Assembly (NCBI GenBank): GCA_964589765.1
Contig: CAZPUM010000021.1
Coordinates: forward strand, 1-21,332
Origin: UBA525 sp964589765
GTDB taxonomy: Archaea > Nanobdellota > Nanobdellia > Woesearchaeales > UBA525
DNA length: 21,332 nt
Direction: 5' to 3'
How positions within the stretch are numbered: position 1 is the stretch's first letter; the number at the start of each line of letters is the position of its first letter. Positions 7,049 to 13,696 of this stretch are shown one piece after another. Position numbers and translations under genes: made by a program. The notes under the pieces are model-generated. The model searched no databases. It was given only the letters and a program-made list of their open reading frames with translations, and was not told the DNA's origin.

Positions 7049-7747
7049 TTTTGTAGAGAATCTGATTGGGCGTTCCTCTTCTAATACTGAAGCTATCGCT
7101 TCGCCAACCTCTTTCAAGCCTTGTTTTAGCTCAACTTTCGTTGGTCTGTGACCGGGATGTAACCACCTGACTTTTCGTGTCAGGCATTTCCCGAAAATCT
7201 TTTTCAAGTGATTCACGGTGAAATCTTCATGAGGAATGAAAATTCTTGTTGGAGTTTGGACACGCACGGGCGAAAGCACAAAGTTGTACAGTCTTTTCGA
7301 TTCCGCTTTGTGCTCCCTTGGTTTTCTGCAGTGATTCCAAACCACTCTTTTTCCTTGAAACCAAGGAGATAAAAGAACCATGCCTTCAGGCAGGGGGGGC
7401 CTATCAACAAGTAAATGCGCCTGGCTCTCATAATGCAATAACATACTGGCCGTGAGCCCTTTCGCAACAACAACCACATTGCCATGTTCTCTTTGTAAGC
7501 GCATAACCCAGTACTGAATATCTTCCCAGTGGTGTTTCAAAGAGTACTCACCGCTTGAAAGGGGGTGACCTCTTAGCTCAACAAAATATGTGACATTCTT
7601 TGGCAAGTATGAACGGAGCATAATCCAAAAATCGTCCTTTAGAGATTCCCCAAAGTCCGGCAGAACAAGAATGGCTGGAGAATCCCCCTCATACTTGCGT
7701 GCGTACTGCACAGAGCCGTCATGCACCTTGTGATGCAGTTCTTCCAT
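7043..7747 (-). CDS. Alpha/beta-hydrolase-fold protein lacking the serine nucleophile
   Basis: This soluble protein of 234 residues has the layout of an alpha/beta hydrolase. There is an early strand with an oxyanion-type loop (ILVLPDFGE), then the 'ELRGHPLSSGEYSLKHHWEDIQYW' region that matches the D-x-R-G-x-G-x-S pattern and the following helix, then a VVVVAKGLTAS elbow. Where active hydrolases have G-x-S-x-G, this reads A-K-G-L-T, so the Ser is replaced by Gly. A late LHPGHRPT could supply a His. It is either a non-catalytic fold relative or very divergent. ATG 7747 is preferred over GTG 7753: GAGGTGA overlaps the upstream stop codon, 2 nt before the ATG. It is coupled to the ABC permease and likely co-expressed. 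Confidence 0.75.
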   Translation of the reverse strand: MEELHHKVHDGSVQYARKYEGDSPAILVLPDFGESLKDDFWIMLRSYLPKNVTYFVELRGHPLSSGEYSLKHHWEDIQYWVMRLQREHGNVVVVAKGLTASMLLHYESQAHLLVDRPPLPEGMVLLSPWFQGKRVVWNHCRKPREHKAESKRLYNFVLSPVRVQTPTRIFIPHEDFTVNHLKKIFGKCLTRKVRWLHPGHRPTKVELKQGLKEVGEAIASVLEEERPIRFSTKL

Positions 7748-7749
7748 AC

Positions 7750-9741
7750 TCACCTCTTGATGTTCTTTCCATACCTCTTCAGGTACTTGTCCAAGCGGAG
7801 AATCATCTTCTCCTTGTTCTTGGTACGTAACTGTCTAGCCAGTCTCTTATTTCGAATCTCTTTCTCAACCCACTCAGATACCGAAACCCCTTTGATAACC
7901 ATGGCTTCGAATTCCTGGCGTGTCATTTTGTCTAAAGCATCCATCAGTTCCATCAGGTTGAATACCTGGGCCTCACCAAGCATAAGTGGTTTGGGCAGGT
8001 GGGGCTTCTTGACAACTTGCAGTATGTTATCTTCCTGTTTGAAGTATTTCTTTTTTATGTGTCTCTGAATTAACATTGTCGCGACAAGCAACACTACACA
8101 GATAACTAGAAGAACAAGAATCTGCATGCTTGCCTGGTAAAGCTTGACTCCGTAAAGCATCGATTTTTTCAGTAGTTCTGAAAGAACAATGTACGGATTA
8201 ATCACCTCAGCAGATGCCTTAACAAAGTAGGGCATTTTTTCCATAGGCGCTATCAAATTGCTTACAAACAAAAGTACGCTTCCAACACTAATGCTGGAAA
8301 TCATGGCCGCTTCCTGCGTACTGCTTAGGTATCCTATTATCATACCAATAAAAGTAAACAAAACAATAGCTATTGCTATTATGGCCAGTGTTGGACCTGG
8401 GTTCAGGAAAAGAGGCTGAGCAATAAAAGCTCCGCTTAGAACCAAGATTACCAGAACCTCCACCATCATTATCAGGAATGCCGTGATGAAACCTACCATT
8501 ACATGGTAGCCATCCGATGTTGGAGTTGTGAAGTTTCGGAAAGCAGCATTACTAACTTTGTTAGTCACTACCAGCATGCTGGCGAGAAGCATTCCGATAA
8601 ACATGATTACAAGAATAAGCAAATACGGATAAGCGAATGACAGTTGGTCATCGGCGACTGTGATACTTACAATGCTTGTTGTGATTGGAGCTGCTATGGA
8701 TTCTGTGTTAGAAGTCTCACCTTTGAGAACCTCTGATGCGAACGCCAGTCTCGTTGAGACCTTCTTCAGTTCCATTGAATCTTCCGATGTTCCCTCTGCG
8801 GCCGAAATTACTTTATCAGTCACTATAGCGCCCGCAGTACTGGCATTTCTAACTTTACCTTCTGCCAGTTCAACCTCTTCAATCGCGTATCTGATTAGCA
8901 TATCTGCTTCTGAAAGCTGATCATCAACACGGTCATACGCTATCTCTCTGATCAGGTCTTCAGTTGTTTTCAAATCATCTTTGAACGTTTCAACCTGTTC
9001 AACAAGACCCTCAGGACACTCATCGCACTCGCCTTCAAGGTCATACACAAGTTTTCTTGCATCTTCAAAAATCTCAAGACTCTCTTTAGCAATCTCCTTA
9101 GAGTTGCCTGCTAAACCTCGCTGGTATCCGCTTAAGAGTCGTAAGTCTGTGGAGTTCTGTTCAGTTGCTTCAGGCATAGATTCAAGCGCTATTCTAGCAT
9201 CGCGCAGTTCATCGGCAAGAACCCCTAATCTCTCCGCCACAGAATCTGTTGATTCTATCTCGTTTTCTAACATCTCGGCAGCGGTCGACATTCTTTGTAA
9301 CGCGCTTCCCGCAAGTTGCCTTCGGATTGCATCTGCCTGCAAATCAAGCTCAGAACTCAGTTCTTCAATTATCTGGTAAACAATATTTATTCTTGAAAGG
9401 TCCAGGTAGAAAGATATTGGAACTGATTCACCGTCTTTCTCACTAAAAATCATACATGCGTGTGTAGACCCCTCTTTCACAGAATCAATACACGTTTGAT
9501 TATCAGGATAGACGCTGACAAGATAGTTGTTTCTGTTCATCAGCTCAACAGTTCTTTCGGAAAGACCTGAGGTGTCCTCAGAATAAGTTCCGACTCTTAC
9601 AGTGTACTCATCGCTCGCGCCCATAAAAGCGAAGCTCACTAGAAGAATAATCAGGATTGGTCCAAAGATAATTGTGTACGCAGACTCCCTGTTTCTAAAC
9701 AGAAGTTTCAGGTTTTTGGAGAGCGCTTTGAAAAGCCTCAT
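7750..9741 (-). CDS. ABC-2 type exporter permease with large coiled-coil ectodomain
   Basis: This 663-residue permease is of the ABC2_membrane_3 kind. The first membrane helix is at about 21-40. A long extracytoplasmic region (about 45-365) is rich in heptad-like helices (130-310) and holds a C-x-x-C pair (Cys239, Cys242). Five more helices lie at about 370-392, 412-440, 450-472, 478-497 and 538-558. The C-terminal tail (about 560-663) is cytosolic and basic; its segment FNLMELMDALDKMTRQEFEAM...SEWV...LARQL resembles the short DUF5752-type module (leader 'aL..M.devF ... f..Wv ... LA..l'). It overlaps the ATPase gene by 4 nt (ATGA), so the two form a transporter. The substrate is unknown; the big ectodomain suggests a surface or lipid-linked cargo. 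Confidence 0.9.
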   Translation of the reverse strand: MRLFKALSKNLKLLFRNRESAYTIIFGPILIILLVSFAFMGASDEYTVRVGTYSEDTSGLSERTVELMNRNNYLVSVYPDNQTCIDSVKEGSTHACMIFSEKDGESVPISFYLDLSRINIVYQIIEELSSELDLQADAIRRQLAGSALQRMSTAAEMLENEIESTDSVAERLGVLADELRDARIALESMPEATEQNSTDLRLLSGYQRGLAGNSKEIAKESLEIFEDARKLVYDLEGECDECPEGLVEQVETFKDDLKTTEDLIREIAYDRVDDQLSEADMLIRYAIEEVELAEGKVRNASTAGAIVTDKVISAAEGTSEDSMELKKVSTRLAFASEVLKGETSNTESIAAPITTSIVSITVADDQLSFAYPYLLILVIMFIGMLLASMLVVTNKVSNAAFRNFTTPTSDGYHVMVGFITAFLIMMVEVLVILVLSGAFIAQPLFLNPGPTLAIIAIAIVLFTFIGMIIGYLSSTQEAAMISSISVGSVLLFVSNLIAPMEKMPYFVKASAEVINPYIVLSELLKKSMLYGVKLYQASMQILVLLVICVVLLVATMLIQRHIKKKYFKQEDNILQVVKKPHLPKPLMLGEAQVFNLMELMDALDKMTRQEFEAMVIKGVSVSEWVEKEIRNKRLARQLRTKNKEKMILRLDKYLKRYGKNIKR

Positions 9742-10742
9742 TTTGAACCCTCCAAAGATTTTATGTCAGGAGGGGACACTTTCTTTTTTCCATCCCCGTA
9801 TATACTTACAAAAACGTTGTCAAGATTTGGCTTGACAAGTTGTAAGTCAATAAGTGATTCATTCTGTCTCTTCAGAAGACTTAGAAGATTTGATATTACA
9901 GACTCAGGTTGTTCGGTTTTAATAATCAGGTTTGTTCCCTCTCGTCTGACTGTAGTAATTACATTTGTCTTTAGTTTTTTGATTATAGCGTCGTAGTTTC
10001 CAGGAAAACTTTCGATCATTATCTCTTGGGTTTTATTGTACTTATGTTTCAGACGTTCAGGACTGTCTATGTCGACAAGGGTTCCGTCCTTAATGATGGC
10101 AATCCTATCACAAAGAGTGTCAAGCTCATTTAGGTGATGGCTACTCAGAATCACTGTTGTTCCACGGCTGTGAATATGTTTCACAACTTCCCAGATATGG
10201 TTTCTGAGTACAGGGTCCAAATCAGCAGTAGGCTCGTCCAGAATCAGAATGGGTGGATTGTGTATCAAGGAACACACGATGTCGAGCCTTCTCTTCATTC
10301 CTCCTGAGAGGTGCTGTGCCAGAAGGTGTGCGTGGGACTTAAGTCCCATCAGTCTCAGGAGTATTTCGCCATTTTTCTCAACCACGTCAGGGCTTACGTC
10401 ATACATGGCTCCAAAGTAATGGAGATTCTCCCTGACGGTCAGTTTTTCGTAAAAACTGGGGTGCTGACTGGCGAACCCGTAGTACTTGGAAAGAATCTTC
10501 TGAGAGTTCAGCACGTTATACGTGTTCTTTTTTCCTGTTGGGACTGTGAAATTAATTTCGCCTCTGGAAGAGGGAATAAACCCAACAAGCATGTTTAGAA
10601 GAGTGGTTTTTCCAGCTCCGCTGGCACCTATCAAACCAAGAATTTCACCTCTTCTAATCTCTAAATCTATGTTCCTAAGAACTTCGCGAGAGCCGTACTT
10701 CTTGCTCACACCTTTTAATGTAAACACCGAATCCCCCACCAT
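9738..10742 (-). CDS. ABC transporter ATP-binding protein
   Basis: This 334-residue ATPase has every motif: Walker A GASGAGKTT (39-47), Q-loop Gln93 (FASQHPSF), signature LSGGM (145-149), Walker B ILILDEPTAD (165-174), and the H-loop in SSHHLNEL (His202/203). A C-terminal extension of about 110 residues (from 225) resembles the regulatory tail found in CcmA/DrrA-type exporter ATPases. It overlaps the permease by 4 nt and so powers it. A TATA box at 10763-10771 is centred about 25 nt before ATG 10742 and no ribosome binding site is positioned before it, so the message is probably leaderless. A membrane-tethered winged-helix regulator lies directly upstream. Confidence 0.95.
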   Translation of the reverse strand: MVGDSVFTLKGVSKKYGSREVLRNIDLEIRRGEILGLIGASGAGKTTLLNMLVGFIPSSRGEINFTVPTGKKNTYNVLNSQKILSKYYGFASQHPSFYEKLTVRENLHYFGAMYDVSPDVVEKNGEILLRLMGLKSHAHLLAQHLSGGMKRRLDIVCSLIHNPPILILDEPTADLDPVLRNHIWEVVKHIHSRGTTVILSSHHLNELDTLCDRIAIIKDGTLVDIDSPERLKHKYNKTQEIMIESFPGNYDAIIKKLKTNVITTVRREGTNLIIKTEQPESVISNLLSLLKRQNESLIDLQLVKPNLDNVFVSIYGDGKKKVSPPDIKSLEGSK

Positions 10743-10762
10743 ACTTGAATTGTTGGAGGTCG

Positions 10763-10771
10763 ATATATAAA
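10763..10771 (-). promoter_or_regulatory. TATA box for the ABC exporter operon
   Basis: On the minus strand this reads TTTATATAT and is centred 25 nt before ATG 10742. This puts the transcription start at or next to the initiation codon (leaderless). The element occupies the 30-nt gap after the regulator gene and abuts its stop codon. Confidence 0.7.
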
Positions 10772-10772
10772 C

Positions 10773-11474
10773 TTATTGACGACGATACCTTATTATCTCA
10801 ATCAATACGACGAGGAAAAGAACGGTGAAAGCCCCAAGAATTGCCCAGTCCACAAGAGGGGACTGCCACCAAGGGATTGTTTGAACAGGAGGCAATTGCG
10901 TATTTAGTACATAGACTGTTTGGTTTACCGTCTGATTAACTGTCTCATTCACTATCGCAAAAGAGTCAGCAACCATTGTGTTCATAGCCATCGGAATAGC
11001 TCTTTCAGTTTCTTCAACAGCAACACCCATTGGTGCTGAAAGCAGTTTAGATTCCATTGTACCTGCGGAGGACAATTTGTTGAACATCTGTGTGCCCTTG
11101 AGTGCAATTGCTCCGCCTACTGTTAACAGAGTTACAGGAAGTAATCCTTTTAGTCTACTCAAAAGAGAATCTTTTTCTTCCTGCGGTGCTATGATTATGT
11201 ATTTGTTTGCCAGTTTATAGTGGTTGATTTCTCGGCCTTTGTCAGAATAGTGGAACTCTTCAACAACAACCAGTTTTGCTTTTTGTAATTGCTGTAGATT
11301 GTAATGAACAGTACTTATAGGTATTTTCAGTTTTTTCGACAGTTCTGATTCAGTGTATTCTTTTTTTGTTAGCTCATCAAGAATTTTTGTCGATGTCGGA
11401 TTACTGAGAACCTGTGCAATCTTCTTTGCCTGGTCCTCATTCAAAGATACCATCATAAACTTTTCTTCAGCCAT
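10773..11474 (-). CDS. Membrane-tethered winged-helix (ArsR-like) regulator
   Basis: This 233-residue protein couples a DNA-binding head to the membrane. Residues 12-97 form an ArsR-type winged helix (VLSNPTSTKILDEL ... YTESELSKKLKIPISTVHYNLQQL ... YKLANKYIII). Two hydrophobic segments follow, at about 109-126 and 208-228, with a basic end (RYRRQ). The roughly 80 residues between them should lie outside the cell and carry three closely spaced N-glycosylation sequons (Asn176, 180 and 184: NET, NQT, NQT). By position it most likely controls the downstream ABC exporter, sensing an envelope or extracellular cue; that is inference. No ribosome binding site is visible, but a TATA box at 11496-11503 implies a leaderless message. 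Confidence 0.85.
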   Translation of the reverse strand: MAEEKFMMVSLNEDQAKKIAQVLSNPTSTKILDELTKKEYTESELSKKLKIPISTVHYNLQQLQKAKLVVVEEFHYSDKGREINHYKLANKYIIIAPQEEKDSLLSRLKGLLPVTLLTVGGAIALKGTQMFNKLSSAGTMESKLLSAPMGVAVEETERAIPMAMNTMVADSFAIVNETVNQTVNQTVYVLNTQLPPVQTIPWWQSPLVDWAILGAFTVLFLVVLIEIIRYRRQ

Positions 11475-11491
11475 AAAGTCAAGAAGAATAT

Positions 11492-11836
11492 CTAGTTTAT
11501 ATAGCCGTCTGAAGGTTCAAGATGGATTGAAGCTATCGACGCAAGTGGCCCAATAAACCTCTTTAAATTAGGAATTCTACTCATCGAATGTATGTGCCCT
11601 CCAATTACGAAAGGGAGCATTTCAAGTTCACCACAAACACCGTTTCTTTCGTATGCTACTTTGAAGCTTCCATCAGAAACCGTTCTTAATCTCATAAATT
11701 CAGAGTTGGTTCCATCATCTGATAGAAGGTCAATCTCCCAGAACTCTTCTGTTCTTGATACTTGATACAAAGTATAAACTGGCTTGCCCTTAAGACCTAT
11801 GTAAAGCTCGCCCTCAAGCTCCGATACCTTATTCAT
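11492..11836 (-). CDS. Small protein of unknown function
   Basis: I do not recognise this 114-residue protein. It looks beta-rich and soluble (ELYIGLKGKPVYTLYQVS, EEFWEIDLLS, GSFKVAYERNGVCGELEMLPFVIGGHIHSM), with a C-terminal helix and one Cys. The frame is open to ATG 11875, but ATG 11836 is a better start. A TTTTAAA element centred near 11861 lies 25 nt upstream, giving a leaderless message, and the extra 13 residues would overlap the RNase P promoter. The gene is head-to-head with the RNase P RNA gene. The promoter of the next gene (11496-11503) lies inside its last codons. Confidence 0.65.
   Translation of the reverse strand: MNKVSELEGELYIGLKGKPVYTLYQVSRTEEFWEIDLLSDDGTNSEFMRLRTVSDGSFKVAYERNGVCGELEMLPFVIGGHIHSMSRIPNLKRFIGPLASIASIHLEPSDGYIN
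11496..11503 (-). promoter_or_regulatory. TATA box for the membrane-tethered regulator
   Basis: On the minus strand this reads TATATAAA, centred about 26 nt before ATG 11474. This predicts a leaderless transcript. It overlaps the last codons of the upstream gene, just before its TAG at 11492-11494. Confidence 0.7.
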
Positions 11837-11856
11837 GGTTTTGGAATCCGATACCG

Positions 11857-11865
11857 ATTTAAAAG
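11857..11865. promoter_or_regulatory. Shared TATA element of rnpB and the divergent small gene
   Basis: The sequence TTTAAAAG (11858-11865) reads CTTTTAAA on the other strand. Its centre, near 11861, is 25 nt from the predicted RNase P 5' end (11886) on the plus strand and 25 nt from ATG 11836 on the minus strand. One symmetric element could therefore serve both. Confidence 0.6.
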
Positions 11866-11885
11866 AATACAGCATACTGATTCAT

Positions 11886-12197
11886 GGTAGGGCATCGAGT
11901 CGACTCACGCTGTTTATCAGTGAGGAAAGTCCTGGCACAAAACACGACCGCTCATGGAAGTGAGATTGCGGAAACGTGATGGACCCGTGTGGACAGAAAC
12001 GAACCGTGCACACGATATGGAATGATGCGGGACAACGGACCGGTGACGGACCGCGTTGAACGCTGACGTCCGTGTGTAGTGGATGGAACGAACGGACCGG
12101 TCTGTGCAAGGCTTCGAGCCGCTTAGTTGAATGTCGACGCTCGCTGTTCGTGTTCAAGACGCGAAGCGAACAGAACCAGGCTTACCGGTGCCCGACC
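11886..12197 (+). ncRNA. rnpB: RNase P RNA (archaeal)
   Basis: This is the catalytic RNA of RNase P, which trims the 5' leader from pre-tRNAs. The universal core is plain: GAGGAAAGTCC at 11922-11932 (CR-I), GGACAGAAACG near 11991-12001 (CR-II/III type), and CAGAACCAGGCTTACCGG at 12171-12188 (CR-V, GGCTTAC). The ends pair as helix P1: 11886-11897 (GGTAGGGCATCG) with 12186-12197 (CGGTGCCCGACC), with one mismatch and G-U pairs. The length of about 312 nt fits archaeal RNAs. A TATA element at 11857-11865 is correctly spaced and a T-run follows the 3' end. The antisense frame of 91 codons across it is not a gene. Confidence 0.95.
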
Positions 12198-12204
12198 ATT
12201 TTTA
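12198..12204 (+). terminator. Oligo-T terminator of rnpB
   Basis: Five consecutive T residues (12199-12203) directly follow the P1 helix of the RNase P RNA, the usual archaeal intrinsic stop. No separate hairpin is needed. Confidence 0.55.
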
Positions 12205-12220
12205 AAACAAGTTAGAAAAA

Positions 12221-12228
12221 TTTAAATA
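12221..12228 (+). promoter_or_regulatory. TATA box of the DUF134 gene
   Basis: TTTAAATA is centred about 27 nt before ATG 12252, so the transcript should begin at or beside the ATG (leaderless). Confidence 0.65.
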
Positions 12229-12232
12229 GCAG

Positions 12233-12250
12233 TTATGCATCATTATGCAT
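12233..12250 (+). promoter_or_regulatory. Tandem operator-like repeat before the DUF134 gene
   Basis: Two identical 8-mers, TTATGCAT at 12233-12240 and 12243-12250, start 10 nt apart, one helical turn. Each contains the palindrome ATGCAT. They fill the space between the TATA box and the ATG. This is a natural binding site for a dimeric repressor, possibly the DUF134 protein itself. Confidence 0.55.
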
Positions 12251-12251
12251 A

Positions 12252-12659
12252 ATGGCAAGACCATTCAAAAGAAGGAGGGTGTGCTACAACCCAGAGGCCA
12301 CTTACTTCAAGCCACGCTCAGTCCCACTAAGCGAACTTGATGAAGTGAACATAACCCTCGATGAGTTGGAAACACTAAGACTCACCAACCTTGAAGGTCT
12401 TCGCCAAGAAGAGGCCGCCACACGAATGGAGATCCACCAATCCACATTCCAGCGGACACTCACAAGGGCCCGGGAAAAAGTAACTGACGCCCTTGTGAAC
12501 GGAAAAGCGATCAAACTCGGAGGCGGACCAATAAACGGAGGTGCAATAATGCCACAAAGAGACGGAACAGGACCGGACGGAGAAGGTCCTAGAACAGGAA
12601 GAGGAATGGGCAAATGCCGAGGCGAAAAGCCGGCAAGATGGCGCAGAGCCCAAGAATAA
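12252..12659 (+). CDS. DUF134 (UPF0251) DNA-binding protein with DUF5320-like tail
   Basis: The 135-residue protein starts with the DUF134 signature (MARPFKRRRVCYNPEATYFKP), followed by a region (about 33-80) containing a sigma-region-4-like helix-turn-helix (LDELETLRL...GLRQEEAATRMEIHQSTFQRTL). Residues 100-124 match the DUF5320 pattern (MPQRDGTGPDGEGPRTGRG...C), so two families that often sit next to each other are fused here. DUF134 proteins are predicted DNA binders, and their neighbours are often iron-molybdenum-cofactor-like NifX/NifB-related proteins; none is seen in this window. The gene has a TATA box at the leaderless distance and a tandem repeat in its promoter, suggesting autoregulation. 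Its stop is 1 nt before the small lipoprotein-like ORF. Confidence 0.9.
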   Translation: MARPFKRRRVCYNPEATYFKPRSVPLSELDEVNITLDELETLRLTNLEGLRQEEAATRMEIHQSTFQRTLTRAREKVTDALVNGKAIKLGGGPINGGAIMPQRDGTGPDGEGPRTGRGMGKCRGEKPARWRRAQE

Positions 12660-12660
12660 A

Positions 12661-12825
12661 ATGAAAGCGACAGTGATTGGCGGGATGTTGGCGTTACTGC
12701 TGCTTCTCGCCACTGGCTGCGCCAGTACCAACCCAGAAACTTTTGTAATCAAATTTATAGGAGGAGCAATCATGCTACTACTAGGCCTTGTACTACTAAT
12801 TATGCCCTCTCTTGTCACTGGCTAG
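12661..12825 (+). CDS. Small lipoprotein-like membrane protein (54 aa)
   Basis: A short frame directly after the DUF134 stop (1-nt gap) encodes 54 residues: a basic start, then a hydrophobic stretch ending in LLLLLATGCASTNPE. That is a lipobox-like site with Cys20 followed by a polar linker. A second hydrophobic helix comes at about 33-51 (IGGAIMLLLGLVLLIMPSL). It could be a lipid-anchored peptide or a two-helix membrane protein. No ribosome binding site is seen, so translation probably depends on coupling to DUF134. The last 11 nt overlap the end of the convergent methyltransferase gene. The coding call rests on the clean hydrophobic and lipobox pattern. Confidence 0.65.
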   Translation: MKATVIGGMLALLLLLATGCASTNPETFVIKFIGGAIMLLLGLVLLIMPSLVTG

Positions 12826-13696
12826 TCTTCTCAAGAAGGGCTATAAAGAACCCTTCGCAACCAGTTTTGTGTGGCCAGAATCTCTTAGTTTTTTTTAATT
12901 CGAGATTGAGCTGTTCTCCGTTCCAAACGACAGTCCCAGCATCACCCGGGGCATCAAAATCTACAGCTTTCAAATCATCATATCTGTTCAGGGCCCAGGA
13001 AATAATCATTTCGTCTTCTTCTGGTTCCAAAGAACAGGTACTGTAAACCATTCTTCCGCCTGGAGCAAGACATCTGTAAGCAGACTTGAAAAGTTCTTTT
13101 TGAGTTCTTGCGTTTTTTCTAATGTCATCAATAGTTCTTCTGGAAGCCCATCTCTCATCAGAACAAAAGTTTCCAGAACATGGAGCATCAAGCATCACAT
13201 AATCAAAGAATTGGCCTAAATCTGAAGCAAATCTGGCATCCTTCTTAACACACACAATGTTAGGAAGACCCATTCTTTCAGCGTTGTTTCTAACTGATGC
13301 CAAACGAGATGCATCAACATCAAGAGCAATAACAGAACCATCTTTAACCAAATGAGCAAGGTATGTTGTTTTACTTCCTGGCGCAGAAGCCATATCAAGA
13401 ACTGTACTTCCTGGTTTCGGGTTAAGGACTTCGCAAGTTAACTGACTTAAAGGCGCTTGTAAATAATAATGACCCAGAAGGTACTCTATCGTACTCCCAA
13501 GAGAAAATTTTGATTGAACCCACCAACCGTTCTTCAGCCATTCAATTTTCTCAAATTTTACGTTCTGGTCGCTAAGAACTTTTTTCAGGCGGTCAAAGTT
13601 TTCAGTAACCCTGATAGCTGTACGTAGATTTTCAGGTTCGACGAGTACCACATCAGGACAAATTTCCCTATAACGTTTCAGAAAAAATTCACTCAA
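12815..13696 (-). CDS. NOL1/NOP2/Sun-family RNA (cytosine-5) methyltransferase
   Basis: This 293-residue SAM-dependent enzyme makes 5-methylcytosine in rRNA or tRNA. Motif I is VLDMASAPGSKTTYLA (99-114); motif IV is LDAPCSGNF (169-177), with the Cys173 used for product release; motif VI is VYSTCSLEPEEDE with nucleophile Cys221. An N-terminal part (1-95) has the usual NSUN lead-in (STIEYLLGHYYLQAPLSQL). The PUA domain found in some archaeal Trm4 or NSUN6-like forms is absent, so the substrate cannot be fixed. The start is TTG 13696, overlapping the rqcH-like stop (TTGA), with GGTGG about 5 nt upstream. This coupling places it with translation-quality functions. Confidence 0.93.
   Translation of the reverse strand: MSEFFLKRYREICPDVVLVEPENLRTAIRVTENFDRLKKVLSDQNVKFEKIEWLKNGWWVQSKFSLGSTIEYLLGHYYLQAPLSQLTCEVLNPKPGSTVLDMASAPGSKTTYLAHLVKDGSVIALDVDASRLASVRNNAERMGLPNIVCVKKDARFASDLGQFFDYVMLDAPCSGNFCSDERWASRRTIDDIRKNARTQKELFKSAYRCLAPGGRMVYSTCSLEPEEDEMIISWALNRYDDLKAVDFDAPGDAGTVVWNGEQLNLELKKTKRFWPHKTGCEGFFIALLEKTSQ

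Noticed and set aside
8660..9446. Plus-strand frames opposite the ABC permease
   Set aside because: They are Ser-rich shadow frames of the coiled-coil ectodomain.
11837..11875. Longer N-terminus of the small unknown gene
   Set aside because: It overlaps the shared TATA element; ATG 11836 is at leaderless distance from that element.
11882..12157. Minus-strand frame of 91 codons
   Set aside because: It lies across the RNase P RNA, whose conserved core and P1 pairing explain the sequence.
12375..12818. Minus-strand frames over the DUF134 gene (103 and 147 codons)
   Set aside because: They are shadow frames of a gene with clear family signatures; Ser-rich translations are typical of antisense artefacts.
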